64,000 nt of DNA, from positions 27,430 through 91,429 of the forward strand of contig SFGO01000002.1 of assembly GCA_004556545.1 (NCBI GenBank), written 5' to 3'. Source of the stretch: Clostridiales bacterium (lineage in GTDB: Bacteria > Bacillota > Clostridia > Christensenellales > Aristaeellaceae). Made by a program: the position numbers and the translations under genes. Below, one piece after another: positions 8,824-16,537 of the stretch. Under the pieces are notes generated by a model. The model was given only the letters and a program-made list of their open reading frames with translations. It made no database searches and was not told where the DNA came from. Each line of letters begins with the position of its first letter. The first letter of the stretch is position 1.

Positions 8824-9279
8824 TTACTTGCAGAGGGCTTCCGCCTCTTGAACAGTTTTCCGAAGCAGTTCCCGTTCCGCATCATTCAATGTTTCGCTCC
8901 GCCATTCTTTTTCCCTTGCCTGCCTGTAGGGCGTGAACAGATCCAGATCCAGCTTTTCCACGCAATCATCCGGCGTATCCAAATTGCCCGTTCGATAAGT
9001 CATGTTCTTAAAATAATGATAGGTAAATGCGTAGAGATCGGTCTGCCCGATCTCGCTTTTTCGTTCCAGCGTATCCCGGTAGCAGAAGGTAAACAGCGCT
9101 TTTTCTTCCTCCTGCGGAAGCCTCAGACGGCGGGTGTAGGCATGAAAAAAAGTCTGCACGTCGCAATAATGGACGTAATCGTGTAGCCGCACATAGGGAA
9201 CGTCCCGTTCCTGAACCGCCTGTTCGTTCATTTGATCAATCACCCGGCTCAGATCCTCAAAACGTTCGAACAATTCCAT
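8824..9279 (-). CDS. Hypothetical protein, 151 aa
   Basis: A small soluble, acidic and aromatic-rich protein (HDYVHYCDVQTFFHAY, FTYHYFKNMTYR) that I do not recognise. It shows no signal peptide or membrane segment. The ATG at 9279 has AAGGAAG about nine bases upstream and a good promoter (9386-9414). It converges on the regulator gene with a six-base gap, and nothing else shares its transcript, so it looks like an independently expressed single gene. Frames starting upstream of 9279 run through the promoter and are not credible. Confidence 0.7.
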   Translation of the reverse strand: MELFERFEDLSRVIDQMNEQAVQERDVPYVRLHDYVHYCDVQTFFHAYTRRLRLPQEEEKALFTFCYRDTLERKSEIGQTDLYAFTYHYFKNMTYRTGNLDTPDDCVEKLDLDLFTPYRQAREKEWRSETLNDAERELLRKTVQEAEALCK

Positions 9280-9385
9280 AAAAAGACTTCCTTTCCGACC
9301 GCGATTCCTCTTTATCCACCGACAGGGAACATGTGTGACAAAGCTTTTTCCCCGCCGTTCAAGAAACGCTCTAAACAGGGCAAAT

Positions 9386-9414
9386 ATTATAGCATTTTTT
9401 CTCCCGTTGCACAA
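9386..9414 (-). promoter_or_regulatory. Promoter of the 151-aa hypothetical gene
   Basis: On the minus strand a TTGTGC -35 box (9409-9414), a 17-base spacer and a perfect TATAAT -10 box (9386-9391) lie about 107 bases upstream of the ATG at 9279. This leaves a leader of about 100 bases. Confidence 0.68.
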
Positions 9415-9451
9415 GACGGATTTTCACGGATTTTTCCGTCTGAAATTCCCG

Positions 9452-9480
9452 TCGACTGAACCGAGCGAAAGCACTATTAT
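9452..9480 (+). promoter_or_regulatory. Promoter of the aldolase-kinase-DUF2877 operon
   Basis: TCGACT (9452-9457), a 17-base spacer and TATTAT (9475-9480) precede the aldolase start by 35 bases. Just upstream is an inverted repeat GACGGA...TCCGTC (about 9416-9440), a possible operator for the regulator at 7675-8817. Confidence 0.55.
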
Positions 9481-9515
9481 GAAATAGGCAAATCCACAAA
9501 GGGAGGCAAATCAAA

Positions 9516-10163
9516 ATGACCACGTTGGAATGGGTTCAAAACCGGAAAATCATCGCGATCGTCCGCGGGCTTGCGCCGGAATATATGCTGAAGCTGGCAG
9601 ACGCGCTGTATGCCGGCGGTATCGACCTGATGGAGGTCACCTTCAGTCAGGCCAAGCCGGAAACCTGGAAGGACACTGCCGCCGCCATTCGCGCCATCGG
9701 CGAATACATGGAGGGCAAAATGCTGGTGGGAGCCGGTACCGTGGTGACGGACGAACAGCTGCAGATGGCCATCGAAGCCGGTGCAAAGTACATTATCACG
9801 CCCAACACCAATCCCGAGCTGATCCGCAAGGTAAAAGCTGCCGGGCTGTGCTCTTTCCCCGGCGCGCTGACCCCCACTGAAATCGAAATCGCCTACTGTG
9901 CCGGTGCGGACGCGGTGAAGGTTTTCCCCGCAGGCAATCTGGGGCCGTCCTATATCAAGGCGGTCAAAGCTCCGCTTAGTCACATTCCGCTGATGGCCGT
10001 GGGCGGCGTAAACGAGAAAAACACCGCTGATTTTTTGAAGGCGGGCTGCTGCGGCGTAGGCGTGGGCGGCAATCTGGTCAATATGAACTGGATCAAGGCC
10101 GGTGAATGGGACAAAATCACCGATCTGGCAAAAGAATATCGAAAGGCGGTTGAAGAACAATGA
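9516..10163 (+). CDS. eda: 2-keto-3-deoxy-6-phosphogluconate / 4-hydroxy-2-oxoglutarate aldolase
   Basis: A 215-residue class I aldolase of the KHG/KDPG family. It has KIIAIVRG (residues 11-18), catalytic Glu40 in MEVTF, VGAGTVV, the FPGALTPTE phosphate loop (114-122) and Schiff-base Lys135 in VKVFPAG. Length and motifs are standard, and a GGAGG ribosome site precedes the ATG. It cleaves KDPG to pyruvate and glyceraldehyde 3-phosphate. It overlaps the kinase gene by four bases (ATGA). With the dehydratase on the opposite arm it completes an Entner-Doudoroff-type route. Confidence 0.93.
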   Translation: MTTLEWVQNRKIIAIVRGLAPEYMLKLADALYAGGIDLMEVTFSQAKPETWKDTAAAIRAIGEYMEGKMLVGAGTVVTDEQLQMAIEAGAKYIITPNTNPELIRKVKAAGLCSFPGALTPTEIEIAYCAGADAVKVFPAGNLGPSYIKAVKAPLSHIPLMAVGGVNEKNTADFLKAGCCGVGVGGNLVNMNWIKAGEWDKITDLAKEYRKAVEEQ

Positions 10164-11182
10164 AAAAGGCCGTAACCTTTGGCGAAATCATGCTGCGGTT
10201 GAATCCGGAGGGGTATCTCCGTTTTGTGCAGGCGGACAAATTTGAAGCAAGCTACGCGGGCGGCGAGGCCAATGTAGCCGTTTCGCTGGCAAATTTCGGT
10301 GACGAAGCTGCGTTTGTCACCAAGGTGCCCGCTCACGAAGTGGGCCAGTGTGCCGTGAACGCCCTGCGTCACTATGGCGTGGATACCCGTTACATGATCC
10401 GGGACGGCGCTCGTCTGGGCCTGTATTACGTGGAAAAGGGCGCTTCTCAGCGCGGCAGCAAAGTGATTTATGACCGGGCCGGTTCTGCCATCGCTCTGGC
10501 GAAACGGGAGGATTTTGACTGGGACGCGATTCTGGACGGCGCGGATTGGTTCCACTGGACGGGCATCACTCCCGCGCTGGGCGGCGAGCTGCCTGAAATC
10601 GTGCTGGATGCTCTGAAAAAGTGCCGGGAAAAAGGCATTACCGTCAGCTGCGACCTGAACTACCGCGGCAAGCTTTGGAGCCGGGAAAAAGCGTGCGAAG
10701 TCATGGGGCGGCTGGTGCCCTATGTGGACGTGCTCATTGCCAACGAGGAGGATGCCAAGGACGTATTCGGCATCGAGGCCGCCGGAACCGATATTATGAG
10801 CGGCAAGCTGAACAAAGAAGGTTATGTGGATGTGGCCGAGCAGCTGACGAAGCGTTTCGGCTGCAAGGCTGTCGCTATTACGCTGCGCGGCTCCATTTCC
10901 GCCAGCGAGAATAACTGGGCGGGCATGCTCTACACCGGCGGCAAGAGCTACCTGAGCCGCAACTACCTCATTAAGCTGGTGGACCGCGTCGGCGGCGGCG
11001 ACAGCTTCGGCGGCGGCTTGATCCACGCCATGATGCAGGGCATGGAGCCGCAGGACGTGATCGAGTTTGCCGTAGCTGCCAGCTGCCTGAAGCAGACCAT
11101 CGAGCATGACTTCAATCAGGTTTCCGAAAAAGACGTGCTCTCCCTGATGGGCGGCAACGCCTCCGGCCGAGTGCAGCGGTAA
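10160..11182 (+). CDS. kdgK: 2-keto-3-deoxygluconate kinase, PfkB family
   Basis: A 340-residue sugar kinase of the PfkB/ribokinase family. The N-terminal substrate region has GGEANVAVSLANFG, and the C-terminal anion-hole motif GGGDSFGGG contains the catalytic Asp281. It should phosphorylate KDG to KDPG for the aldolase encoded just upstream, with which it is translationally coupled. A five-base gap separates it from the DUF2877 gene. Specificity for a related keto-deoxy acid, such as the galactonate form, cannot be excluded. Confidence 0.9.
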   Translation: MKKAVTFGEIMLRLNPEGYLRFVQADKFEASYAGGEANVAVSLANFGDEAAFVTKVPAHEVGQCAVNALRHYGVDTRYMIRDGARLGLYYVEKGASQRGSKVIYDRAGSAIALAKREDFDWDAILDGADWFHWTGITPALGGELPEIVLDALKKCREKGITVSCDLNYRGKLWSREKACEVMGRLVPYVDVLIANEEDAKDVFGIEAAGTDIMSGKLNKEGYVDVAEQLTKRFGCKAVAITLRGSISASENNWAGMLYTGGKSYLSRNYLIKLVDRVGGGDSFGGGLIHAMMQGMEPQDVIEFAVAASCLKQTIEHDFNQVSEKDVLSLMGGNASGRVQR

Positions 11183-11187
11183 CGGCT

Positions 11188-11940
11188 GTGCGCGCGGAAG
11201 GTCTGTCCCGCCTGACCCCTTTCTTCCCTGCGCGTTGTGAAGGCGTGGTTCATTCCGTCTTTCAGCGGGTCGTCAACCTTCAAATGGAATGGCCGGGAGA
11301 AACCCGCATGCTGGCGCTGGTCTCCCCCGGCCTTCCGGCACTTCCGGACAGCATTTGTCTGCCGGAAGAAATGCTGGTTTCGTTTACAGTCGGGCAGCCC
11401 GTCCGTCTGGCAGAGCAGCGTCTCTTTTGGGAGCAAAACGAGCTGCTGCTGCAAAATGACGAGTCATTCACGGGAAAGCTTTCCCTCCGGGAAGGTTTTC
11501 CCTGCGTTTCCGCGTTGGAGGCGCTGACAGCCGATCTTTCCTGCGGCTTCGACCGTTTCCCGTCCGCTCTCCGCACTCGTGCGGACGCAGCTCTTTTGGA
11601 AGGCCGCTGGCAGGAATTTCTCGGGCTCGGCAGCGGCCTGACGCCATCCTTTGACGACGCCTGCGTGGGCATGGCTGCCGTGTATACGGCCGTTGGCTGT
11701 CCCATTCCGCCGCTTTCCGATTTGGCCGTCACTACTGACGTAAGCGCTCGATACCTGCAATTGGCGCAGGAAGCGTACTTTGGCCAGCCCTTGCTGGATC
11801 TGATCCATGCCTTGTGGCAGGACGAATCCGCTCTTCCGGAGGCTGTCCATCATCTGGAAGCCGTCGGCGCCACTTCGGGCCGCGATATGCTTTATGGCGT
11901 TCGCCTGGCACTGCGCAAATTCCGTTCAAAAATTTCTTAA
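11188..11940 (+). CDS. DUF2877 (YlbF-like) protein
   Basis: A 250-residue soluble protein with the family hallmark GLGSGLTPSFDD near residue 150, followed by a helical GMAAVYTA stretch. DUF2877 proteins (E. coli YlbF/AllH) act with FdrA and YlbE in oxamate carbamoyl transfer. Translation appears to begin at a GTG (11188) five bases after the kinase stop, without a strong ribosome site, so coupling to kdgK is likely. The presence of this third subunit in the aldolase operon, rather than beside fdrA, ties the two operons to one function. The C-terminus lies just before the hairpin at 11947-12006. Confidence 0.83.
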   Translation: MRAEGLSRLTPFFPARCEGVVHSVFQRVVNLQMEWPGETRMLALVSPGLPALPDSICLPEEMLVSFTVGQPVRLAEQRLFWEQNELLLQNDESFTGKLSLREGFPCVSALEALTADLSCGFDRFPSALRTRADAALLEGRWQEFLGLGSGLTPSFDDACVGMAAVYTAVGCPIPPLSDLAVTTDVSARYLQLAQEAYFGQPLLDLIHALWQDESALPEAVHHLEAVGATSGRDMLYGVRLALRKFRSKIS

Positions 11941-11946
11941 TTCTTC

Positions 11947-12006
11947 ATACGCAAGCCCGCCTTCCATGGATGCATGGATGCATGGATGGAAGGCGGGCTT
12001 GCGTAT
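11947..12006. repeat. Large perfect hairpin with a tandem 8-base loop, between convergent genes
   Basis: Two 21-base arms, 11947-11967 and 11986-12006, are perfectly complementary. The 18-base loop is built from the 8-base unit ATGGATGC, which repeats about three times across the loop and arm junction. It sits between the ends of the DUF2877 gene and the glycerate kinase gene, so a bidirectional transcription stop is the simplest role. Neither side carries a U-run, which makes it atypical for an intrinsic terminator. Confidence 0.8.
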
Positions 12007-12067
12007 ATCAAAGCACTCGTTGTCGCTGTTTAAAAAGAACGATTCTTCTCTGTCTATCGCATTCCGG

Positions 12068-13324
12068 TCAGTCCTGCGCGTTTTCCGCTGTGCCCGTCAG
12101 AAGGCCAACGGCAACATCATTCACATTGGTGCCGGTAGGGCCGGTGAAAATCAAACCGCCGGTGCGCTGAAGCGCATGATAGGCGTCGTTATCCTGAAGC
12201 ACCTGTTCAATCGAAATTCCCTGTTCCCGCAGTCGGCGGCAGGTCGTGCCATCCGCAAAGCCTCCCGCCGCATCCGTAGGGCCGTCGGTTCCGTCGCTTC
12301 CGACGCTGAACAGCGCCGCGTTTTCCAGCCCGTCGATCCCGGCAGCGGCAGCCAGCGCCAATTCCTGATTGCGTCCGCCCTTGCCGCTGCCCGTCAACCG
12401 AACCACCGTTTCCCCGCCGGCCAGAAAGGCACTCTTTTTTCCTTCTCCGGCATGGGTACGCAGGATTGATGCCATCATGCTGCCTGCTTCCCGCGCCTGA
12501 CAGCATAATTGGTCTGTCAGAAAAACCGGCTCATAGCCCAAGCGCTGACAGCTTCGTGCAGCCGCAGCGCACAGCTCCCGCACACTGCCGGTAATTTTCC
12601 ATTGCGCATTGGAAAGCGTCTTGGGCGTTTCTTCTTTCAGCAGACGAAGCGCTTCATCGCTCAGAGAAAGCCGATAGCGTCGGACGATTTCCAGTGCTTC
12701 GCCGCAGGTGGAGGAATCCGGGCAGCACGGGCCCGAAGCAATCATATCCGGCGGATCGCCCAGAATATCGGAAAGAATAATGGAGAAGACCCGGGCGGGC
12801 GCGCAATGCTGTGCAAACCGTCCGCCTTTCACGGCGGACAGACGCTTGCGCAGGGTATTGATCTCCACGATATCCGCGCCGCAGGCCAGCAGCTGCCGGG
12901 TCAGATCCTGCAGCTCTTCCGGCGGGATCAGCGGCAGTTCAAACAGTGCGCTGCCTCCCCCGGACAAAAGAAACAGCACGGTATCCTCGCCGGTCAGCTC
13001 TTTGGTCAGCTCCAGTGCTTTTCGGGTGCCGCTAAAAGAGCCCTCGTCCGGCACCGGATGCCCGCCCTCGCAGCATTCCACTCTGGGAAGCTCGCCCTGA
13101 ACATGGCCGTATTTCGTTACCACAATGCCTTTTTCCAGCCGGTCGCCCAGCCATTCCGAGGCGGCTTTCGCCATCTGCCACGCAGCCTTGCCGACGGCCA
13201 CCAGCCGGATTCTTCCGCTCAGCGGAGTCTCTTCCAGCGCTCGAATGACGGCGCTATCCGGCTGAACCTCCCTGATGGAATCGTTGATGATTGTTTCCGC
13301 GTCCCGGCGCAGTTGGGATGACAT
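12068..13324 (-). CDS. Glycerate 2-kinase, MOFRL/DUF4147 family
   Basis: A 418-residue protein of the type II glycerate kinase family (TtuD/GckA-like). It shows VAVGKAAWQMA (N-terminal), FLLSGGGSALFE, VKGGRFAQ, LSDILGDPPDMIASGP and a C-terminal FSVGSDGTDGPTDAAGG motif typical of the MOFRL domain. It phosphorylates D-glycerate to 2-phosphoglycerate. The start at 13324 has a CGGAGGCG site. It is separated from the upstream M20 gene by a weak terminator and may have its own promoter. It would serve pathways producing glycerate or tartronate semialdehyde, fitting the sugar-acid theme nearby. Confidence 0.9.
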   Translation of the reverse strand: MSSQLRRDAETIINDSIREVQPDSAVIRALEETPLSGRIRLVAVGKAAWQMAKAASEWLGDRLEKGIVVTKYGHVQGELPRVECCEGGHPVPDEGSFSGTRKALELTKELTGEDTVLFLLSGGGSALFELPLIPPEELQDLTRQLLACGADIVEINTLRKRLSAVKGGRFAQHCAPARVFSIILSDILGDPPDMIASGPCCPDSSTCGEALEIVRRYRLSLSDEALRLLKEETPKTLSNAQWKITGSVRELCAAAARSCQRLGYEPVFLTDQLCCQAREAGSMMASILRTHAGEGKKSAFLAGGETVVRLTGSGKGGRNQELALAAAAGIDGLENAALFSVGSDGTDGPTDAAGGFADGTTCRRLREQGISIEQVLQDNDAYHALQRTGGLIFTGPTGTNVNDVAVGLLTGTAENAQD

Positions 13325-13363
13325 AAATTCGCCTCCGTTTTGCTGGTTCGTTTTTTGAAAGTC

Positions 13364-13391
13364 AAAAAAGGCTTACTACTCCGACCTTTTT
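13364..13391 (-). terminator. Weak intrinsic terminator after the M20 peptidase unit
   Basis: A hairpin with seven paired bases (AAAAAGG with CCTTTTT, 13-base loop) is followed on the minus strand by a T-run. It lies between the M20 gene and glycerate kinase, so it may only reduce read-through. Confidence 0.5.
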
Positions 13392-13403
13392 CGGCCACTG
13401 CTC

Positions 13404-14840
13404 TCAGCAGCGCTTCATCACTTCCGCAAAGAAGCAAATCGTGTTCTTCAGCTGAGCCACGGGAATACGTTCGTTGGCGTTATGGATCAGACCGCGCTGT
13501 TCCTTGGACATGGGCATGCCGCTGAAGCGGTATACATGCTCGCTGATGGGGCCGTAGTGACGGCTGTCGCTGCCCGCCAGCATCAGATAGGGAGAGACCA
13601 GCACACCGGGATAGGCGGCGCTGATGGCGCTCTTCAGCCGGTTCCAGGGCTCGTCGCCGGTCTTGGAAACGGTGCTGGGTTCGCCGCCGGAAACCAGTTT
13701 CACCTCGATGGACGGATCGTCCACGATGCTCTTCAGACGCGCAATCGCATTTTCGATGGTATCGCCGCTGATGAGCCGCAGGTTGATGCCCGCGTGGGCA
13801 GTGGAGGGCAGCACGTTAAAGGCCTTGGAGCCCTGCGCCATGGTCAGGGCGCAGGTGGTGCGCACCAGCGCGTTCAGTTCGCCGCCGGACTTGCGGCACA
13901 CCAGATCCAGCAGCGGCCCAAAGCACCACAGATTGGCAAACAGCAGTTTATAGCCGAAGCTGGATTCCCGGCCCAGAATATCGAACATCTCCCGGGCAGG
14001 CGGCGTCAGGGTAAAGGGCATGGCGTGATCCTGAACGCGGCTCAGCGCCCGTCCCAGAATACCCAACGCCTGACGGCTGGCAGGGGCGCTGGCATGGCCG
14101 CCCTTGCCGGACGCGGTCATGTCCACACTGACGGTTCCCTTTTCCGCCGTGCCGATCAGCGCCGCGCTCTTGCTGACGCCGGGGAATACGCCGTCCACGA
14201 TCGCACCGCCCTCGTCCAGAACAAATTCCGGATGAATGCCGCGCTTTTTCAGTTCTTCCACAATGGCGGGCGCGTCTCCGCCAAAAATTTCTTCATCGCC
14301 GCCAAAGGCGAAATAAACGTCGTTTTCCGGCACAAAGCCCTGCCCGATCAGCATTTCAGCGGCTTCCATCACGCCGTGAAGGGTTCCCTTGGTATCCAGC
14401 GTTCCCCGGCCCCAAAGCTCGCCGTCCTTCACCACCGCGCCGAAGGGCGGCTCCTTCCATTCATTTTCGTTCACCGGCACCACATCGTAGTGAGCCATCA
14501 GCACGGAGGGCTTGTCGCTGTGCTTGCCCTTCCAGTGGTACAGCATGCCCCGTCGTCCCAGGATCTCCCGGGAGCAGGTTCTCGTCACATTTGGATAGAC
14601 TTCGGTCAGAAGCTGCTGAAAATCCGCAAACGTCTGGGGGTCTTCCAGCTTTTCATCCGGGTAGCTGACCGTTTGCAGGCGAATCATCTGCTGAAAGCGT
14701 TCCAGCGCCCGCTTTTCATCGACGGGGAAGGCTTCCGCCTCCGTCTTTTCCATGGGATAGGGCTTGAATTGAAAAGCACGAACCACGATCACCGCCAGCC
14801 AAAGCACCAGCAGTCCCAAAAGAATCCATAAAATCATCAT
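13404..14840 (-). CDS. M20 family metallopeptidase, membrane-anchored carboxypeptidase S/PM20D1 type
   Basis: A 478-residue zinc hydrolase. One N-terminal membrane segment (about residues 2-22) is followed by the M20 motifs: VLMAHYDVVPV (metal His), GRGTLDTKG (bridging Asp) and FAFGGDEEIFGGD (catalytic and metal Glu). A further metal ligand lies in DEGGAIVDG. Members cleave dipeptides or N-acyl amino acids. The start codon overlaps the stop of the upstream membrane protein gene (ATGATG across a TGA). This coupling suggests it processes a substrate handled by the two adjacent membrane proteins. Confidence 0.88.
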   Translation of the reverse strand: MMILWILLGLLVLWLAVIVVRAFQFKPYPMEKTEAEAFPVDEKRALERFQQMIRLQTVSYPDEKLEDPQTFADFQQLLTEVYPNVTRTCSREILGRRGMLYHWKGKHSDKPSVLMAHYDVVPVNENEWKEPPFGAVVKDGELWGRGTLDTKGTLHGVMEAAEMLIGQGFVPENDVYFAFGGDEEIFGGDAPAIVEELKKRGIHPEFVLDEGGAIVDGVFPGVSKSAALIGTAEKGTVSVDMTASGKGGHASAPASRQALGILGRALSRVQDHAMPFTLTPPAREMFDILGRESSFGYKLLFANLWCFGPLLDLVCRKSGGELNALVRTTCALTMAQGSKAFNVLPSTAHAGINLRLISGDTIENAIARLKSIVDDPSIEVKLVSGGEPSTVSKTGDEPWNRLKSAISAAYPGVLVSPYLMLAGSDSRHYGPISEHVYRFSGMPMSKEQRGLIHNANERIPVAQLKNTICFFAEVMKRC

Positions 14841-15529
14841 GCGTTTTTCTTCTCCTTTTCCGTTCCAATCAGGCCTTTCCGATACAGGAGCCGCGCCGCG
14901 CCGATGGCGATGAGCGCGCCCACGGGAACCAGTACGCTGACGCTTCCGCTCAGACTGGGAACCAGCAGGAACAGCACCACCATGAACAGCATGGGAGCCG
15001 CTGCGATCTTCGGGTTCTTGGATACGAACACCACGCCAAGCGCGCCGAACAGAGACGGCAGAATATTGTCAAAGGCGGGCTTCAGCACCGGGGATTCCAG
15101 CACCGGCTCCAACAGCCGCAGGCCGAACACTCCGATGGCAATCACCAAGACCGTCACAATGGAGCTGGACGCAATGGCGATGGTGGAAATGACCTCGCCC
15201 TCTTCCGTCCCGGCTTTGACCTTGGCCGCCTGCATGGCGTTCAGAGCGCAGGGCACCTTCAGATTGGTCAGATTGCCCGTCACAAAGCCCAGGTAGGTTC
15301 CGCCGGTGCCCAGCATGGGCACGTAGGTCAGCACCTCGATGATGCCCACCAGCCAGTACATGGGCGCTACGCCCAGCAGAGCCTTCAGCACTGCCGTCAG
15401 CGGCGGCCAGGCATTGTAGTACACGCAGATGGCCAGCGGAACGGCCAGCATCATAAGCAGCAAAAGCGCCGTCCAGACACGGCCATAGGCATATTGTTTT
15501 TCCTCGTAGGGAGACAGTTGCTTATCCAT
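14837..15529 (-). CDS. Integral membrane protein paired with DUF5058 protein
   Basis: A 230-residue protein with about six hydrophobic segments, for example near residues 18-38, 56-70, 115-135 and 180-210. I cannot name a characterised family. The ATG at 15529 has GGGAGGAA upstream. It lies 16 bases after the DUF5058 gene and overlaps the M20 gene. The pairing of two short membrane proteins suggests a two-component carrier or channel, possibly importing peptides or acylated amino acids for the peptidase. This is inferred from context only. Confidence 0.7.
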   Translation of the reverse strand: MDKQLSPYEEKQYAYGRVWTALLLLMMLAVPLAICVYYNAWPPLTAVLKALLGVAPMYWLVGIIEVLTYVPMLGTGGTYLGFVTGNLTNLKVPCALNAMQAAKVKAGTEEGEVISTIAIASSSIVTVLVIAIGVFGLRLLEPVLESPVLKPAFDNILPSLFGALGVVFVSKNPKIAAAPMLFMVVLFLLVPSLSGSVSVLVPVGALIAIGAARLLYRKGLIGTEKEKKNA

Positions 15530-15545
15530 TTTCCATTCCTCCCTT

Positions 15546-16268
15546 TCAAGCCATCAGCGCCGTAATGGGAATGCTCAGCGCCATCGCGCCCAGCATGCAA
15601 AGGGGCAGGGCGTACTGCTCCAGCCATGTCCATTTCAGCACCCGGATCAGAAGGCCGCATACGCCCATCAGCAGTGCCGAAACCAGCGCTACCACAATGG
15701 GAATGAATCCCGGCACGCCGTCCCGCACATTGGCGAACAGAAGTCCCAGAAAAGCGGAAATCATGCCAAGGAACAGCGCGTCCATCAGAATGCCGCGCCA
15801 CTTTTCGTCCTTGCCGCTGATGGTGTTCATTCCCCTCTGCAGCTTTTTCAGGCCGAAAAGGATCACGACGATGCCTGCGATAATGCCCAGCGTCATGGTC
15901 CACGCGATCACGGCAAAGGTCTGAGGGTCGGTGATGGTTTCCGTCACGCCCGCGCCCACCGCGTTAGCGGCGATTGTGGCCGCAGGCAGTTCGTAGGTCA
16001 CAGCCCCCAGAATGCTCAGCCGCAGCCACGGAAAAGGCAGGCCCAGAAAACGGTTCAGCGTCAGCACGCCGATCAGGATGGACACGGCCGGAGCCAGCGA
16101 AAACAGTCCGCTGGACAGAATCGTCTTGCGCACAGTCCCCTTGGGCAGATTCAGCTCCCGGGCACGCCGGGTCGCCTTTACCAGAAAGAAAACCGATTCC
16201 GCCAGCACCGCCGCAATCACGATGCCGGACAGCCAGAATAGAAACGGATCATTGACAGAAAACGGCAT
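15546..16268 (-). CDS. DUF5058 family membrane protein
   Basis: A 240-residue integral membrane protein that begins MPFSVNDPFLF and has about six membrane helices, including an N-terminal one at residues 13-30. It resembles the DUF5058 family as I remember it, which commonly neighbours M20 peptidases in Clostridia. The ATG at 16268 lies eight bases after an AGGAGGTGG site and 33 bases downstream of the promoter's -10 box. It is the first gene of a three-gene unit with the next membrane protein and the M20 hydrolase. No biochemical function is established to my knowledge. Confidence 0.68.
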   Translation of the reverse strand: MPFSVNDPFLFWLSGIVIAAVLAESVFFLVKATRRARELNLPKGTVRKTILSSGLFSLAPAVSILIGVLTLNRFLGLPFPWLRLSILGAVTYELPAATIAANAVGAGVTETITDPQTFAVIAWTMTLGIIAGIVVILFGLKKLQRGMNTISGKDEKWRGILMDALFLGMISAFLGLLFANVRDGVPGFIPIVVALVSALLMGVCGLLIRVLKWTWLEQYALPLCMLGAMALSIPITALMA

Positions 16269-16300
16269 ATTCCCCCACCTCCTGTGTAAGTTCTTTCCGA

Positions 16301-16329
16301 ATTGTAGCATTCCGGGCAGAGCGCGTCAA
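16301..16329 (-). promoter_or_regulatory. Promoter of the DUF5058-membrane protein-M20 unit
   Basis: A TTGACG -35 box (16324-16329), a 17-base spacer and a TACAAT -10 box (16301-16306) on the minus strand precede the AGGAGGTGG ribosome site and ATG at 16268. Confidence 0.72.
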
Positions 16330-16414
16330 TGGCACGTTTCACGGTTCCGGGCAAAACCCGCAAAAAAACAAAAAGGCGCTTTCAAAAACACGGATTAGGC
16401 CTTTTTCTTCATCA

Positions 16415-16443
16415 TTGCGCTTTCACCCCAAACATGCTATCAT
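16415..16443 (+). promoter_or_regulatory. Promoter of the lone AAA ATPase gene
   Basis: TTGCGC (16415-16420), a 17-base spacer and TATCAT (16438-16443) lie about 95 bases upstream of the ATPase ATG at 16538. It diverges from the DUF5058 promoter. Confidence 0.5.
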
Positions 16444-16537
16444 TTGCTGAACCTTTCCGGAAAAATCTTTTCGAAGAAAACTCCCCGGAGAAATTTCCGT
16501 GCCTTCACCGAATCGCCATTTGAGGAGCGTAGCCGCC

